46,986 nucleotides of DNA from Candidatus Poribacteria bacterium (GTDB lineage: Bacteria; Poribacteria; WGA-4E; WGA-3G). Below, in pieces: positions 17,574 to 26,927 of this stretch (position 1 is its first letter; every line of letters starts with the position of its first letter). Below the pieces are notes generated by a model. That model saw nothing but the letters and a program-made list of their open reading frames with translations, was not told the origin of the DNA and did not search any database. The stretch covers positions 1-46,986 of the forward strand of contig VXZK01000018.1 of the NCBI GenBank assembly GCA_009845545.1, given 5' to 3'. The position numbers and the translations under genes are program-made.

Positions 17574-18776
17574 CTACAACCGATCAACTGTGTATGCTTC
17601 TAACAACGCTTCGTCCAAGTCTACACCGAACCCCGATGCATCGTTGAGAGTGAAAAACCCATCGTGAGGCACAGGTCGTAAACGGCGATAGAGTTCGTTT
17701 TCAACGCCATCGCGGGAGGGACCGAAGGTCTCTGCCATACACGGCATCGGGAGACATGCTGTGAGATGTAAGCCCCACGGTGTTCCCGCTTGATGCAACC
17801 ATGTTGGGATATTGAGTTCAGCGGCTTCGTTGGCAATCCGCAGACATTCCGTGAAACCACCCGCCCAACTAATGTCGGGTTGAATCATATCCGCTGCTTT
17901 CCAACGTAACAACTCACGAAACCCGTATCGCGTGAATTCATGTTCACCAGAAACGATCCAAGTCGATTGGACATTTTGGACGAGTTGTGCCATGCCTGCA
18001 TAGTCGTCAAGTGGGATAGGTTCCTCAATCCATTTGAGACGGACATTAGAGGCTTCCTCGGCAAAACGGAGCGTGTAGTCTACATTCCAACGGAGATAGA
18101 TGTCTGCCATCAGTTCCACCTCTGTCCCGATAGCATCCCGCGCAGCGTGTATCATCTCAACGTTTTCTGTGAATCCATCTTCACCTTCGGCGAGTCCATT
18201 GCGGAGCGGTAGCTTGCAAGCGGCGAATCCGTTCTCTGCGTAATAACCGACATCTGCACCTGTTGCATAAGCCGGAATTTTAAGGCACGGCGTCTCTGTT
18301 ACGAGACCGTAAACAGGCGCGTCTACAATTTTTCCACACAAATCAACGAGTGCGAGTTCTATACCGCTCAATGCGTAAATCACCAAACCGCGCCGTCCGT
18401 AAATTGAGGTGATATGATACAGATGTTCCCATATCTCCTCAACATCAAGGGGATCGCGTCCGATAACGAAGTGCTGAAGGTGTTTTTCAATAACCAACGC
18501 GCCAGCAAGTCCGCCACCGCCGAGGCCGTACCCTTTCAAGCCCTTATCGGTCGTTATTTCTACGATTAACGCCCCTGCTTGCGTTGCGAAGGGACCACGC
18601 CAGTCAACGTGCGCTGTCTGGGTCGCAGGTTTCTGCCACTGTCCTTTGGTAAATCCTAAACCGGGCATTGCGCGAGGGTTCAGATTAACGTGCCATGTCC
18701 GGATTCCAGTAACAGTATGTTGGGTTTTTGCCCGTTCTTTCCACATAGCCGTGAGATTATTTTCATTGGCGTGCAT
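17574..18776 (-). CDS. Mandelate racemase/muconate lactonizing enzyme family (enolase superfamily)
   Basis: ELMADIYLRWNVDYTLRFAEE, WIEEPIPLDDYAGMAQL, VSGEHEFTRYGFRELL, MIQPDISWAGGFTECLRIA. Confidence 0.9.
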   Translation of the reverse strand: MHANENNLTAMWKERAKTQHTVTGIRTWHVNLNPRAMPGLGFTKGQWQKPATQTAHVDWRGPFATQAGALIVEITTDKGLKGYGLGGGGLAGALVIEKHLQHFVIGRDPLDVEEIWEHLYHITSIYGRRGLVIYALSGIELALVDLCGKIVDAPVYGLVTETPCLKIPAYATGADVGYYAENGFAACKLPLRNGLAEGEDGFTENVEMIHAARDAIGTEVELMADIYLRWNVDYTLRFAEEASNVRLKWIEEPIPLDDYAGMAQLVQNVQSTWIVSGEHEFTRYGFRELLRWKAADMIQPDISWAGGFTECLRIANEAAELNIPTWLHQAGTPWGLHLTACLPMPCMAETFGPSRDGVENELYRRLRPVPHDGFFTLNDASGFGVDLDEALLEAYTVDRL

Positions 18777-18827
18777 GATGTAATTCCTTCAAAAGATTGG
18801 GTAGGTGTCGTTGCGATAGCTTATAGG

Positions 18828-20837
18828 TCACGATGGTAGTGCGAAATAACCGATGCCTGTGAACATCCCGACTATCATCCATAGTGCAACCATCACATAT
18901 TCACCGAAAATTAAGCCGAACGCGATTGGTCGAATCTTTCGATATGTCGAGGCACCACCAAATTTCAGTGCCATGTATTTAATGAACCACCCAATTAGAA
19001 TTGACGACCAGAGGTGGAACGGCGGATACGTTGCTCCCAAAAGATAGCCGATCGGATGTAAGGACCACCAGACGAAGTTCTGTCGCATCCAGAGCATAAA
19101 GCCAGTAAACCCCGCGCCAGCAATCATACTGTAGACCTCGCCCCACTTCGTCTCGATAGGGAATTGGATGAGATTGTTCATCCGTTGAAAATAGTTACGC
19201 GGCGCGACGACGAAGGACCAACTCTGTAAAAACAGCGCACCTTTGTCGTAAATCAGCGTCAATGAGGCATAAACAGAGATAAGAATTGCGGCGACAATTG
19301 CGATGCCCAAAATCGGCACAACGCGTCGGCGTGCGAGTTTCACCTCATCCGCTGCCTTGAAACTGTGCAGGAAATTCGGCATCATAAACTCGCCCCAATC
19401 ACGTAGAAACGTGCGTTGGAAACTTAGAATTGCGAGACTCTTATGCCCCAACGCATTGGAACCCAAGGTAATATCAATGTATTCTGAAGGAAAAAAAGGA
19501 GCCTGGACGAGCAACAATCCGCCGTTAACGACCATCCAAGACAGGACAATAGAGGTGATAAAGATAGAGAGCAGCGTCACGACCGCAACCCATGTTGTTA
19601 TACCTGCGATAGCTAAAAATATCACTAAGGTGATGAACCCGAAAAGAAATCCGAGCAGTGCGATACGATACGATACAGGTTCGTTGGAGTCGTCTATCGG
19701 TTGCCGCGCCAAAGCAGTGGAGGTTGTCCTTGCATGCCCGAGACCAAAGGTTTTCCTAAAGATTGTTGCAATATGTTCACGCCCGATCCAGAAAACAGCA
19801 GGGACAAAGATGAGATACCCGCCCATCACTTGACGGCTACAGCTAATCCACGGACCGATGTTCAGTCCCATCGCATTCATGATGATATATTGGAGTTTGA
19901 AAAAGAGGTAGAAGAACCAGAGGCTGAATGAGACTTCAAGTGTCAGTAAAGAAGCGATCCCGATAACTGAAAAATAGATGACGAACCGCATCGCGGGCCA
20001 CCATCCGAGTGTATGCCACGGTTTTTCAGTAAAGACGGTGTAGATATTATAAATCAGTGGAATTTCTGGCACCTTTGGAAAATGCGCGTGCAATCCGTTG
20101 ATTAGGTGCAGCACCACAGGCAGTGCCATCCCCGCCCAAAGGAGTCTGCTTTTGAAAAAGGTGTTGAGAAGTGTACCGCGTGCGGGTTCCGCAGCGAGTT
20201 GTATCGGAATTTGAATTAGGGGAAACGAAAAACGCTCACGTTCTACCCACTGCTTTCGGAGGATTGTTGAGAGGCAGAGCATTGTAAAATAGAAGACGAG
20301 GACGAAAAGTCCCCAAACGAGCAACGGTTTGATCCAGAACACCCAGGGCACACTTTCACCTGCAGAGATTCCTTCATAGAAATCTGTTACAGCCCGAGCA
20401 TCAGTGACAACGAGCCACTCTGGAATGTGCGGGTGGAGCGTTTCGGACCAATCGTTTTCGGTCGTTGCGAAGTATCGAAGAGCGACAAGGGAGGGCAGCA
20501 GAAATTGCAGCAACCCCATTGATGGAATGCCGACCGCCACGATTAACATCATCCAAATAACCGTCAATTCGAGTGCGGAGAAGGCAAAACGCTTGCTCCG
20601 CATGAACTTCCGCAACGGTACATTGACGAGAAAGACCAGAATGAGGAGTCCGAAGATTGAACCGACAGGGAGATGATTGCCTGCAATTTTGGTATTTTGT
20701 AGGAAATAGTTGTTGTAGGGTGTAATTGCGCACATTGCGCCTACTAAGAGCAGCCCCACGAGAATAGCAGGGAATCTAATTTTGGGGTGTACCCTGCTAG
20801 TTCCTCCAAAATTGTTCTTAAAAGTGTTAGCAGCCAA
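18828..20837 (-). CDS. DUF6785-like multi-pass membrane protein
   Basis: Many TM segments; shares motifs (RKQWVERERFSFPL, FATTENDW, FFYLFFKLQ) with the 35139 protein. Confidence 0.7.
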   Translation of the reverse strand: MAANTFKNNFGGTSRVHPKIRFPAILVGLLLVGAMCAITPYNNYFLQNTKIAGNHLPVGSIFGLLILVFLVNVPLRKFMRSKRFAFSALELTVIWMMLIVAVGIPSMGLLQFLLPSLVALRYFATTENDWSETLHPHIPEWLVVTDARAVTDFYEGISAGESVPWVFWIKPLLVWGLFVLVFYFTMLCLSTILRKQWVERERFSFPLIQIPIQLAAEPARGTLLNTFFKSRLLWAGMALPVVLHLINGLHAHFPKVPEIPLIYNIYTVFTEKPWHTLGWWPAMRFVIYFSVIGIASLLTLEVSFSLWFFYLFFKLQYIIMNAMGLNIGPWISCSRQVMGGYLIFVPAVFWIGREHIATIFRKTFGLGHARTTSTALARQPIDDSNEPVSYRIALLGFLFGFITLVIFLAIAGITTWVAVVTLLSIFITSIVLSWMVVNGGLLLVQAPFFPSEYIDITLGSNALGHKSLAILSFQRTFLRDWGEFMMPNFLHSFKAADEVKLARRRVVPILGIAIVAAILISVYASLTLIYDKGALFLQSWSFVVAPRNYFQRMNNLIQFPIETKWGEVYSMIAGAGFTGFMLWMRQNFVWWSLHPIGYLLGATYPPFHLWSSILIGWFIKYMALKFGGASTYRKIRPIAFGLIFGEYVMVALWMIVGMFTGIGYFALPS

Positions 20838-20882
20838 GCGTGTAGGTGTCTCCCATTCTTGTTATAGGTTCAAACGTTCTTC

Positions 20883-22343
20883 TCAATCCTCGTCTCTTAG
20901 CGAAGGCTGATAGAGACAGGTTTCCGCATCAACGATCCGTCCATCAGGTAGTGTGTACTGATTGGGGGTGCCTCTGCCCCACGGCTCCTTGAAATCTTGG
21001 CTTCGGACTTTATCTGCTGCCATCTGTTCAGCGACAGATTCCCATGAGAAGCCATCCATGAGCTGCGCGTGAAGGGCCGCTTCTAATTCCTTATATTCTT
21101 CTTGTCCTGATAGGTTCTCAAACTCATCTGGGTCTGTCTCCAGATCGAAGAGGATGGATTCATCTTCAGGGAAGGCGACATACTTATAGCGCGGGGTTCG
21201 GAGCATACGCATTGGACCTGTCGTCTGATTTGCCCAGTATTCGGTGATTGCGGTGTCGCGCCAACTTTCGGTGTCCCCCGACATAAGATTCGTTAGATCA
21301 TCGCCATCCAAACCTGCAGGGATAGGGATGCCTGCTCTGGCGCATAACGTCGGGAAGAGATCGTTTAGCTCGACAGGTGCTGTTATGCGTGCGCCGTGTG
21401 ATTGCTGGAGCTGCCTGTCCGATATGATTAGCGGGACTCGCGCTGCGGCTTCGTAGTAGCTGGATTTCCACCACTGCCCGTGTTCGCCTGCCATCTCACC
21501 GTGGTCTGTAGTATAGACGATGATGGTGTTATCTAAAAAGCCGTCCCGTTCCAGAAGTGTGAGCAGATCTCCAAGGGTCTCGTCCAAGAATTCGCAACAG
21601 GCGTAATAAGCGGCTCTTGCTTTTCGGGCTTCTTCGGGTGGGATTTCCTCTGTGTTGAAGTTGTCCCGTAAGCCTTTCGCGAAGGGGTGTGTCTGTTCTA
21701 AGTGCCCGGGTGGAATGTTGGGCATATCGACATTATCGGGCCAATACTTATCCAGGAGTCGTTTGGGGGCTGTAAGAGGGAAGTGTGGACGACTGTAACT
21801 TGCGAGCAGGAACCACGGTTGTTCTGACGGTTGGGACCTTAAGTATTCCAGTGTCTCTTCGTTAATAACCCGCTCTTGCAGGAGACTCGTCGGGATTTCT
21901 GTGATGCCTGCGAGTCGTGTTCGTTGTCGTATGCGAGACGGCGGATTCAGTGGGTCTGTTTGGTGTCCAGCATAGCCGCGTAGATCGCCGTAGGGTCGAG
22001 ATTGGAAGCCGTTTTTCTGTTCTTTCCCACCGAAGTGCATTTTCCCGACGAGTGCGGTTGCGTAACCGTGCTGTGCGAAATGTGCGGGCATTGTGAGATG
22101 CTCAGGAAATAGGATGGATCCGTTATTCCACGCGGAGCAGCGATGTGCGTATTGCCCAGTTAGCATACACATCCGGGAGGGTGTGCAGAGCGGGACTTGG
22201 CAGTACGCGCCCTCAAAGTAGGTGCCAGATGCTGCAAGTTGATCGAGATTTGGGGTCTGAACAATAGAATTCCCTTCATACCCTATAGCGTGTGGACTGT
22301 GCTCATCACTCATTAAAAATAGAATATTCGGTTTTTGAGCCAT
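20883..22343 (-). CDS. Sulfatase (arylsulfatase/choline-sulfatase-like)
   Basis: PNILFLMSDEHSPHAIGYEGN, formylglycine motif CTPSR, YTTDHGEMAGEHGQWWKSSYYE. Confidence 0.93.
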   Translation of the reverse strand: MAQKPNILFLMSDEHSPHAIGYEGNSIVQTPNLDQLAASGTYFEGAYCQVPLCTPSRMCMLTGQYAHRCSAWNNGSILFPEHLTMPAHFAQHGYATALVGKMHFGGKEQKNGFQSRPYGDLRGYAGHQTDPLNPPSRIRQRTRLAGITEIPTSLLQERVINEETLEYLRSQPSEQPWFLLASYSRPHFPLTAPKRLLDKYWPDNVDMPNIPPGHLEQTHPFAKGLRDNFNTEEIPPEEARKARAAYYACCEFLDETLGDLLTLLERDGFLDNTIIVYTTDHGEMAGEHGQWWKSSYYEAAARVPLIISDRQLQQSHGARITAPVELNDLFPTLCARAGIPIPAGLDGDDLTNLMSGDTESWRDTAITEYWANQTTGPMRMLRTPRYKYVAFPEDESILFDLETDPDEFENLSGQEEYKELEAALHAQLMDGFSWESVAEQMAADKVRSQDFKEPWGRGTPNQYTLPDGRIVDAETCLYQPSLRDED

Positions 22344-22368
22344 TAATTAAAAAATCTCCTTTAATTCC

Positions 22369-22392
22369 TTGTAGGACAAGGGGTTCCTACAA
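22369..22392. repeat. Small GTAGGA-headed palindrome
   Basis: TTGTAGGA...TCCTACAA, 8-bp stem. Confidence 0.6.
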
Positions 22393-22410
22393 CCTGCATT
22401 TAGAACATCT

Positions 22411-22771
22411 TTAGGTGCGCGGTACAGCATAAGCGTGAAAATCTACATCAAAAGGCAGCATTATGTCTGAATCTTTTTGAGCGAAGTGTTGAGAAAAATC
22501 AATAAACGTGAAACCCACTAACTCTTTCGTCTCTGGATGGAAACGCAGGATGACATCTTCGGTGTATTCAACGTAGTAGTCTGTCACATCTAAAATGAAG
22601 GGGATATGTTTCGGTATCGGGCGAGGGAACCTCGCCCCTACGAGGAATATAACCTATCAAGATAACGTTGACAGAACAGTAGTCAGTATGCTTGGGTGTC
22701 CCTTTTGTCACATAGAGTACATCTGCTTCCTGGTCATAGACCATCTTAAGCCTGTTTTTATTGGAATTCAT
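22411..22771 (-). pseudogene. DUF2283-like small protein gene split by a MITE
   Basis: 5' part KMVYDQEADVLYVTKGTPKHTDY; 3' part in another frame VEYTEDVILRFHPETKELVGFTFIDFSQHFAQKDSDIMLPFDVDFHAYAVPRT*. Removing 22576-22679 plus one TA joins them in frame. Confidence 0.75.
22576..22679. mobile_element. 104-bp MITE-like element flanked by TA, inserted in the DUF2283-like gene
   Basis: TA-GTAGTCTGTCACATC...AACGTTGACAGAACAG-TA; core tatcgggcgagggaacctcgcccctacga resembles the 3142-3235 element. Confidence 0.75.
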
Positions 22772-22908
22772 GGAATCTGCTTTTTCTTATAGGGAATACG
22801 GTAATCAGGATATGCCGCTATCTCTCATCGGAACATTCTTAAGCTCAACGTGAGTTTGATAAATGTTGGACTTATGTAGCGTCCAGTGTTAATTTACGTC
22901 ATATACTG

Positions 22909-22933
22909 CACAAACTGGAAAGTTTGTGCTACA
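22909..22933. repeat. Palindrome GCACAAACT-ggaa-AGTTTGTGC-TAC
   Basis: 9-bp perfect stem with TAC tail (rc GTAGCACAAACT). Confidence 0.65.
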
Positions 22934-23071
22934 ATTCACGCCTCTGTGATGCGAAAATAGAACTCACAACACATCCGAAATGATTAATCAAACTGGCGTT
23001 AAGCTCAATTTAGTTTACACGATTCATTGAGAATATGCAAGCAGAATCTCGGAGAAATCTGGACATGTTTA

Positions 23072-25075
23072 TCAATGGGGAGGTTTTGCTTTGCGCTTAG
23101 TAACTCCCATTGTGAATGCTGGTAGTACAGTCTCAGAAATGTCAAGGGAATAATCGAAAATTGTCCATCCAGAAGCACCTAAGTTACGCGACAAGTAAAT
23201 CTGCTCAATGACCGTATCTGGTGTCAGTAGCGAATTAGAGGCGGTTGCGCCGATCCCTGGATAGATGGCAACGTCTTTAGGCATTCGCGCGAGTTGGTTG
23301 GTTAACAGCTCCGTGAAATAGTCTGTATCTTCCGTATAGTTCATCGGACATACGAAATCGACATAACCTGCCTTCGCCCATGCGATCCAATCCTGTCCGA
23401 TGGTTGTGATACATCCTGGATACCAACCAAAGACGGCAGCAGAAATTTTGATTTTAGAGTCCGCTTTACGTAGCCGTTTATGGAGCAAGCGTACCAAGCG
23501 CGTAATCTGTTGCGCTCTCCATTCAATATACTTTTCGCTATGTGCCCCCGTTTTTGGCAAGACAGCGGCGGGCCATTCGTCAATCTGCAGTCGCGTTGCA
23601 AGCACAAATCTTTGACGACATCCGTCACAGTAGCAGGCGTGGCTTCCCGGATAGCGGATGTAATCGAGATGGATACCGTCCACATCATAATTCGTCACGA
23701 TTTCAAGACTACTGTCCAATTCCAGCAGCACATTTTTCGGATGCGAAGGGCAGAGCCAATTGAGTGCTTGACCGGTTGCGGAGACTTGGGTACGTTTCTC
23801 TGCTCGTATTTTTTCCACGAATTCTTTCGGCGCGCCTTCTAAATTCCACGTAATTTTCCAAACATGTACCTCTAAGCCGTGCGTGTGTGCGGCTTCAACG
23901 CATTGTGCAATCTGATCGCCGTATTGCGTAAAAGTTTTGCTCTGTGGCAAGATTTTACTCGGATAATGTGCGACACCTGCCCATGCCATGTTTGGCAGAA
24001 CTATGTTGACTCCTGCAGATGCTAATTCCTTAGCAGAGCGTTCCCAATCTCCGGGGTAGGCACCAAGTCCTGAGTGATTCCATACGGCGCGCCCTTCGGT
24101 TTCAACGCTTACGTGCGATAGGAAATAGGCTTTTGAGAGTTCCGCACGACTCGCCCGTGCTACTGTTATTGCCGTATTGTAAGCCTCAGCACTATACTCG
24201 GCACGCGCCCGTTTCATCAAATCTGTTCCTGTCTTTAACGCTTCATTCGCTTCGGGGACATCGCTGTGTTGGACAAATTGCTTTAGTTCAGTGAAATTCT
24301 TGGTGTGCCCAATGGTCGTCATCGCCGCTATCGCTTGTTCAGCAAAGGGACGCCGAAACTCAGGGACGAGATGCCCTAAGAGTGCAGCGAGCATCTGCAT
24401 CTTGCGCTGGATGTCGTCTGGCAGGAAAATATGACTAAAGAACACCCCTGACTTCCCTACAGATAGCGCCGGTAAACCCGTAGATTCTCCCTTTGCATTG
24501 TGCCAGTACCCGATAATTTTTGTATCGGGTGTTGTCGGTTTTGCTACTGTAACGTTCCATGATGCTTGCCTGATAGATACCGGCATATCAAGTATATCCG
24601 GTGCGTTCAGTTGAATTGAAGCAAAATGCCCAGGTGCTTCTTGTTTTAGCCAATCCGTTTGACGCAAGCCGAGGAGTGGTGCCACCGTATCGGATAAAGT
24701 ATAGGTTACGAAAAGTTTACCACCGTTTGCTATGAAATTCTTCAATAAACTCTCAGTTTGTGGTGCAATCACGGGGTTTAGTGGAAGAATAACCAAACGG
24801 CGAGATTTGAGTTGTGGTTCAGAGAGCGAAGCCTCTTCGAGTGTGTCAGCGGTTAACCCGATGCCGTTGAGCATCCGATTGAATCGTTTCGCGACAGAAC
24901 GTGCGTATTGAACATCACCTTCTGATACCTGAGGCGTTTTTTTCGGTAAGACAATCGCAATCTCCTGCTGATGCGCGAAAGCGAGGCTGAGCCCACTAAT
25001 ACACGAGAGTCGTAAGCAGAGAAAGATAACTATTGCGGCTACATAGGGTAGACGTTGACTGGCAAAAAGCATCAC
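23072..25075 (-). CDS. Glycosyl hydrolase-like 10 (GHL10/DUF187-type) family protein
   Basis: VHVWKITWNLEGAPKEF, WLCPSHPKNV, YDVDGIHLDYIRYPG, DFVCPMNYTEDTDYF. Confidence 0.85.
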   Translation of the reverse strand: MMLFASQRLPYVAAIVIFLCLRLSCISGLSLAFAHQQEIAIVLPKKTPQVSEGDVQYARSVAKRFNRMLNGIGLTADTLEEASLSEPQLKSRRLVILPLNPVIAPQTESLLKNFIANGGKLFVTYTLSDTVAPLLGLRQTDWLKQEAPGHFASIQLNAPDILDMPVSIRQASWNVTVAKPTTPDTKIIGYWHNAKGESTGLPALSVGKSGVFFSHIFLPDDIQRKMQMLAALLGHLVPEFRRPFAEQAIAAMTTIGHTKNFTELKQFVQHSDVPEANEALKTGTDLMKRARAEYSAEAYNTAITVARASRAELSKAYFLSHVSVETEGRAVWNHSGLGAYPGDWERSAKELASAGVNIVLPNMAWAGVAHYPSKILPQSKTFTQYGDQIAQCVEAAHTHGLEVHVWKITWNLEGAPKEFVEKIRAEKRTQVSATGQALNWLCPSHPKNVLLELDSSLEIVTNYDVDGIHLDYIRYPGSHACYCDGCRQRFVLATRLQIDEWPAAVLPKTGAHSEKYIEWRAQQITRLVRLLHKRLRKADSKIKISAAVFGWYPGCITTIGQDWIAWAKAGYVDFVCPMNYTEDTDYFTELLTNQLARMPKDVAIYPGIGATASNSLLTPDTVIEQIYLSRNLGASGWTIFDYSLDISETVLPAFTMGVTKRKAKPPH

Positions 25076-26553
25076 TTGTTCCTCTCAACACCCTTAGCGA
25101 CAAATCTTAGGCTTTGTACTTTAGCAAAAGGCGTTTCCCCGGTCTTCCCTAAAAACTTATCAACGCCTTGTGCGATAGCGGCGGCAATTTTATGCTGATA
25201 CGCTGATGTTGTGAGTTTCCGTCCTTCCACTGGATTTGACACAAATCCGGTCTCAATGAGAATAGCAGGCACCTTTGTTCCGATCAAAACCACAAAACGA
25301 GCGTGCTTGACCCCACGGTCAACCGCTCCTGTGTTCTGTACCAATGTATCCTGTACATGCCTTGCCAAGCGTTTGCTATCCTCACTTTTGCTTTCCCGTA
25401 TCAATCCGTCCAACAATGTCTCCAATTCTTGGATACTATAGCCGGAGTTTATATTCTCTCGTGCTGCGATTTTTTCTGAGGCTTTGTCCGTACTGTTGAC
25501 ATCCAGATAGTAGGTTTCGATTCCGTTGGCTCTCGAACTGTCAGCTGCATTGGCATGGATGCTTAGGAAAAGGTCTGCTTTATGTTGCGTCGCGAATTCG
25601 GTACGTTTTTTGAGTGGAATAAAATGATCGGTCTCGCGTGTCATCAGAACTGTGTAGCCCTTTGCTGTTAAGACCTCGCGAAGTTTGTGTGAGATACTGA
25701 GAACAATACCTTTCTCTCCAAGATTACTACTTCCGAGTCCTCCTGGGTCTTTCCCGCCGTGTCCGGGGTCGATAACAATCGTCTTCGCGGTTAACCCAAA
25801 TTCTCGCGTTAACGATTTTGGGACTAAAGGCTCAGGATCCGTAATCGGTGCTGCGGATTTTGGTTGCTTTGCTTGCTGTGGTTGAGTCCGCTGTTGTGGT
25901 TGTATTTGAATATTTTCTTTAGCGGGTGGAGCAGCAGGTTTGGGTTGTGTCTTGAGTATTTGTAGTTCTTTAGCGGCAACATCGCCAATTTCCTGATTTA
26001 TTGAAGAATCAACAAGGCTTTTATAGGACGTTTCAGCGCGTGTGCCATATCCTTGCCTTGCATACGCACGTGCCAATTCCAACTTGGCAGGCTCAGATAC
26101 TTGGGAATCCGGATAACGGTTCCCGACGAGTTGGTATTGCATGATAGCCTGAGAATCGTCGTTGATATAATCGTAGCAACGTCCTAACCAGTAGTGAGCC
26201 AGTGGTCTGTATGTTGAGTTAGGATAGGTGTGAATTAGTTTTCGGAGTGCTTTAATCGCCTGTTGCGGGGCTTCGGTGTCCCCAACCTTGATGCTCCACA
26301 TCCAACTTGAGGCGATTGCGTATTGGGCATCATCTGCTGACGGTCCCTGGATATCTACATCAATAACCTTTTGGAACTCTGAAACAAGGGCACGCCACTC
26401 GGCAGCAGTGGCACGCGTTGTCCCGGTTGCATACGCATGATGGCGCAGTGAAGCCTCTTCATATAACGAAACCTCTTTATAACCTGACATGCTCACACAA
26501 CCAGGCAATATTGCCAGAAAAAGTCCCAGCAGACAAAAACGACACATTTTCAT
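25072..26553 (-). CDS. N-acetylmuramoyl-L-alanine amidase lipoprotein with N-terminal tetratricopeptide/BamD-like repeats
   Basis: Lipobox LPGCVS; TPR-like YRPLAHYWLGRCYDYINDDSQAI; amidase_3 motifs KTIVIDPGHGGKDPG, LSIHANA, ILIETGFVSNP. Confidence 0.92.
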   Translation of the reverse strand: MKMCRFCLLGLFLAILPGCVSMSGYKEVSLYEEASLRHHAYATGTTRATAAEWRALVSEFQKVIDVDIQGPSADDAQYAIASSWMWSIKVGDTEAPQQAIKALRKLIHTYPNSTYRPLAHYWLGRCYDYINDDSQAIMQYQLVGNRYPDSQVSEPAKLELARAYARQGYGTRAETSYKSLVDSSINQEIGDVAAKELQILKTQPKPAAPPAKENIQIQPQQRTQPQQAKQPKSAAPITDPEPLVPKSLTREFGLTAKTIVIDPGHGGKDPGGLGSSNLGEKGIVLSISHKLREVLTAKGYTVLMTRETDHFIPLKKRTEFATQHKADLFLSIHANAADSSRANGIETYYLDVNSTDKASEKIAARENINSGYSIQELETLLDGLIRESKSEDSKRLARHVQDTLVQNTGAVDRGVKHARFVVLIGTKVPAILIETGFVSNPVEGRKLTTSAYQHKIAAAIAQGVDKFLGKTGETPFAKVQSLRFVAKGVERNK

Positions 26554-26710
26554 AATGTTTCTCCTCTTACCCGATATTTTGTTGTTTATTTATTTTGTAT
26601 ACCATAAAATAAAACGAAATATTTCCTTTTTTCGTTACTAAATTGTGCTATTACGATAGCGATCAGCAGTCAGTGAAGATCGCGAGCGTGAAGAGACACC
26701 CAAGCAAACA

Positions 26711-26811
26711 CTTGCTCCTACAGTGAAGGCAATCGCACCGGATCGTGAGCACAGCTTGCTCCTACAGTGAAGGCAATCGCACCGGATCGCGAGCACAGCT
26801 CGCTCCTACAG
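26711..26811. repeat. Two 44-bp tandem units of a REP-like sequence plus a partial third
   Basis: cttgctcctacagtgaaggcaatcgcaccggatcgtgagcacag at 26711, repeated at 26755; period 44. Confidence 0.85.
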
Positions 26812-26927
26812 CGGAAGGGTCGGGATACTGAATGGCTCTGATCAACTGCATTTCCGTGTTGACTCACATTATTATCTATGCTAAACTGACATTTCACAAC
26901 TGATTCTGAATATGATGGAAGGCACCG

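Larger units (their letters stand above)
15467..17587 (-). pseudogene. Beta-propeller (BNR/exo-sialidase-like repeat) protein, disrupted by two inserted elements and probably 5'-truncated
   Basis: Fragments with SEDGGETWNTLG, FRSTDVGQHWTPL, LFAGTNQGLYRFSS, SSDGGETWESV, SVDGGDSWKDI, VGTRDQGMFHISL. Removing 16260-16708 and 17148-17260 plus one TA leaves 1557 nt in one frame. Confidence 0.8.

Noticed and set aside
26711-26811. Possible CRISPR array (regular repeats)
   Set aside because: Head-to-tail 44-bp duplication with no unique spacers and only ~2.3 units; the REP explanation fits and no cas genes are visible.
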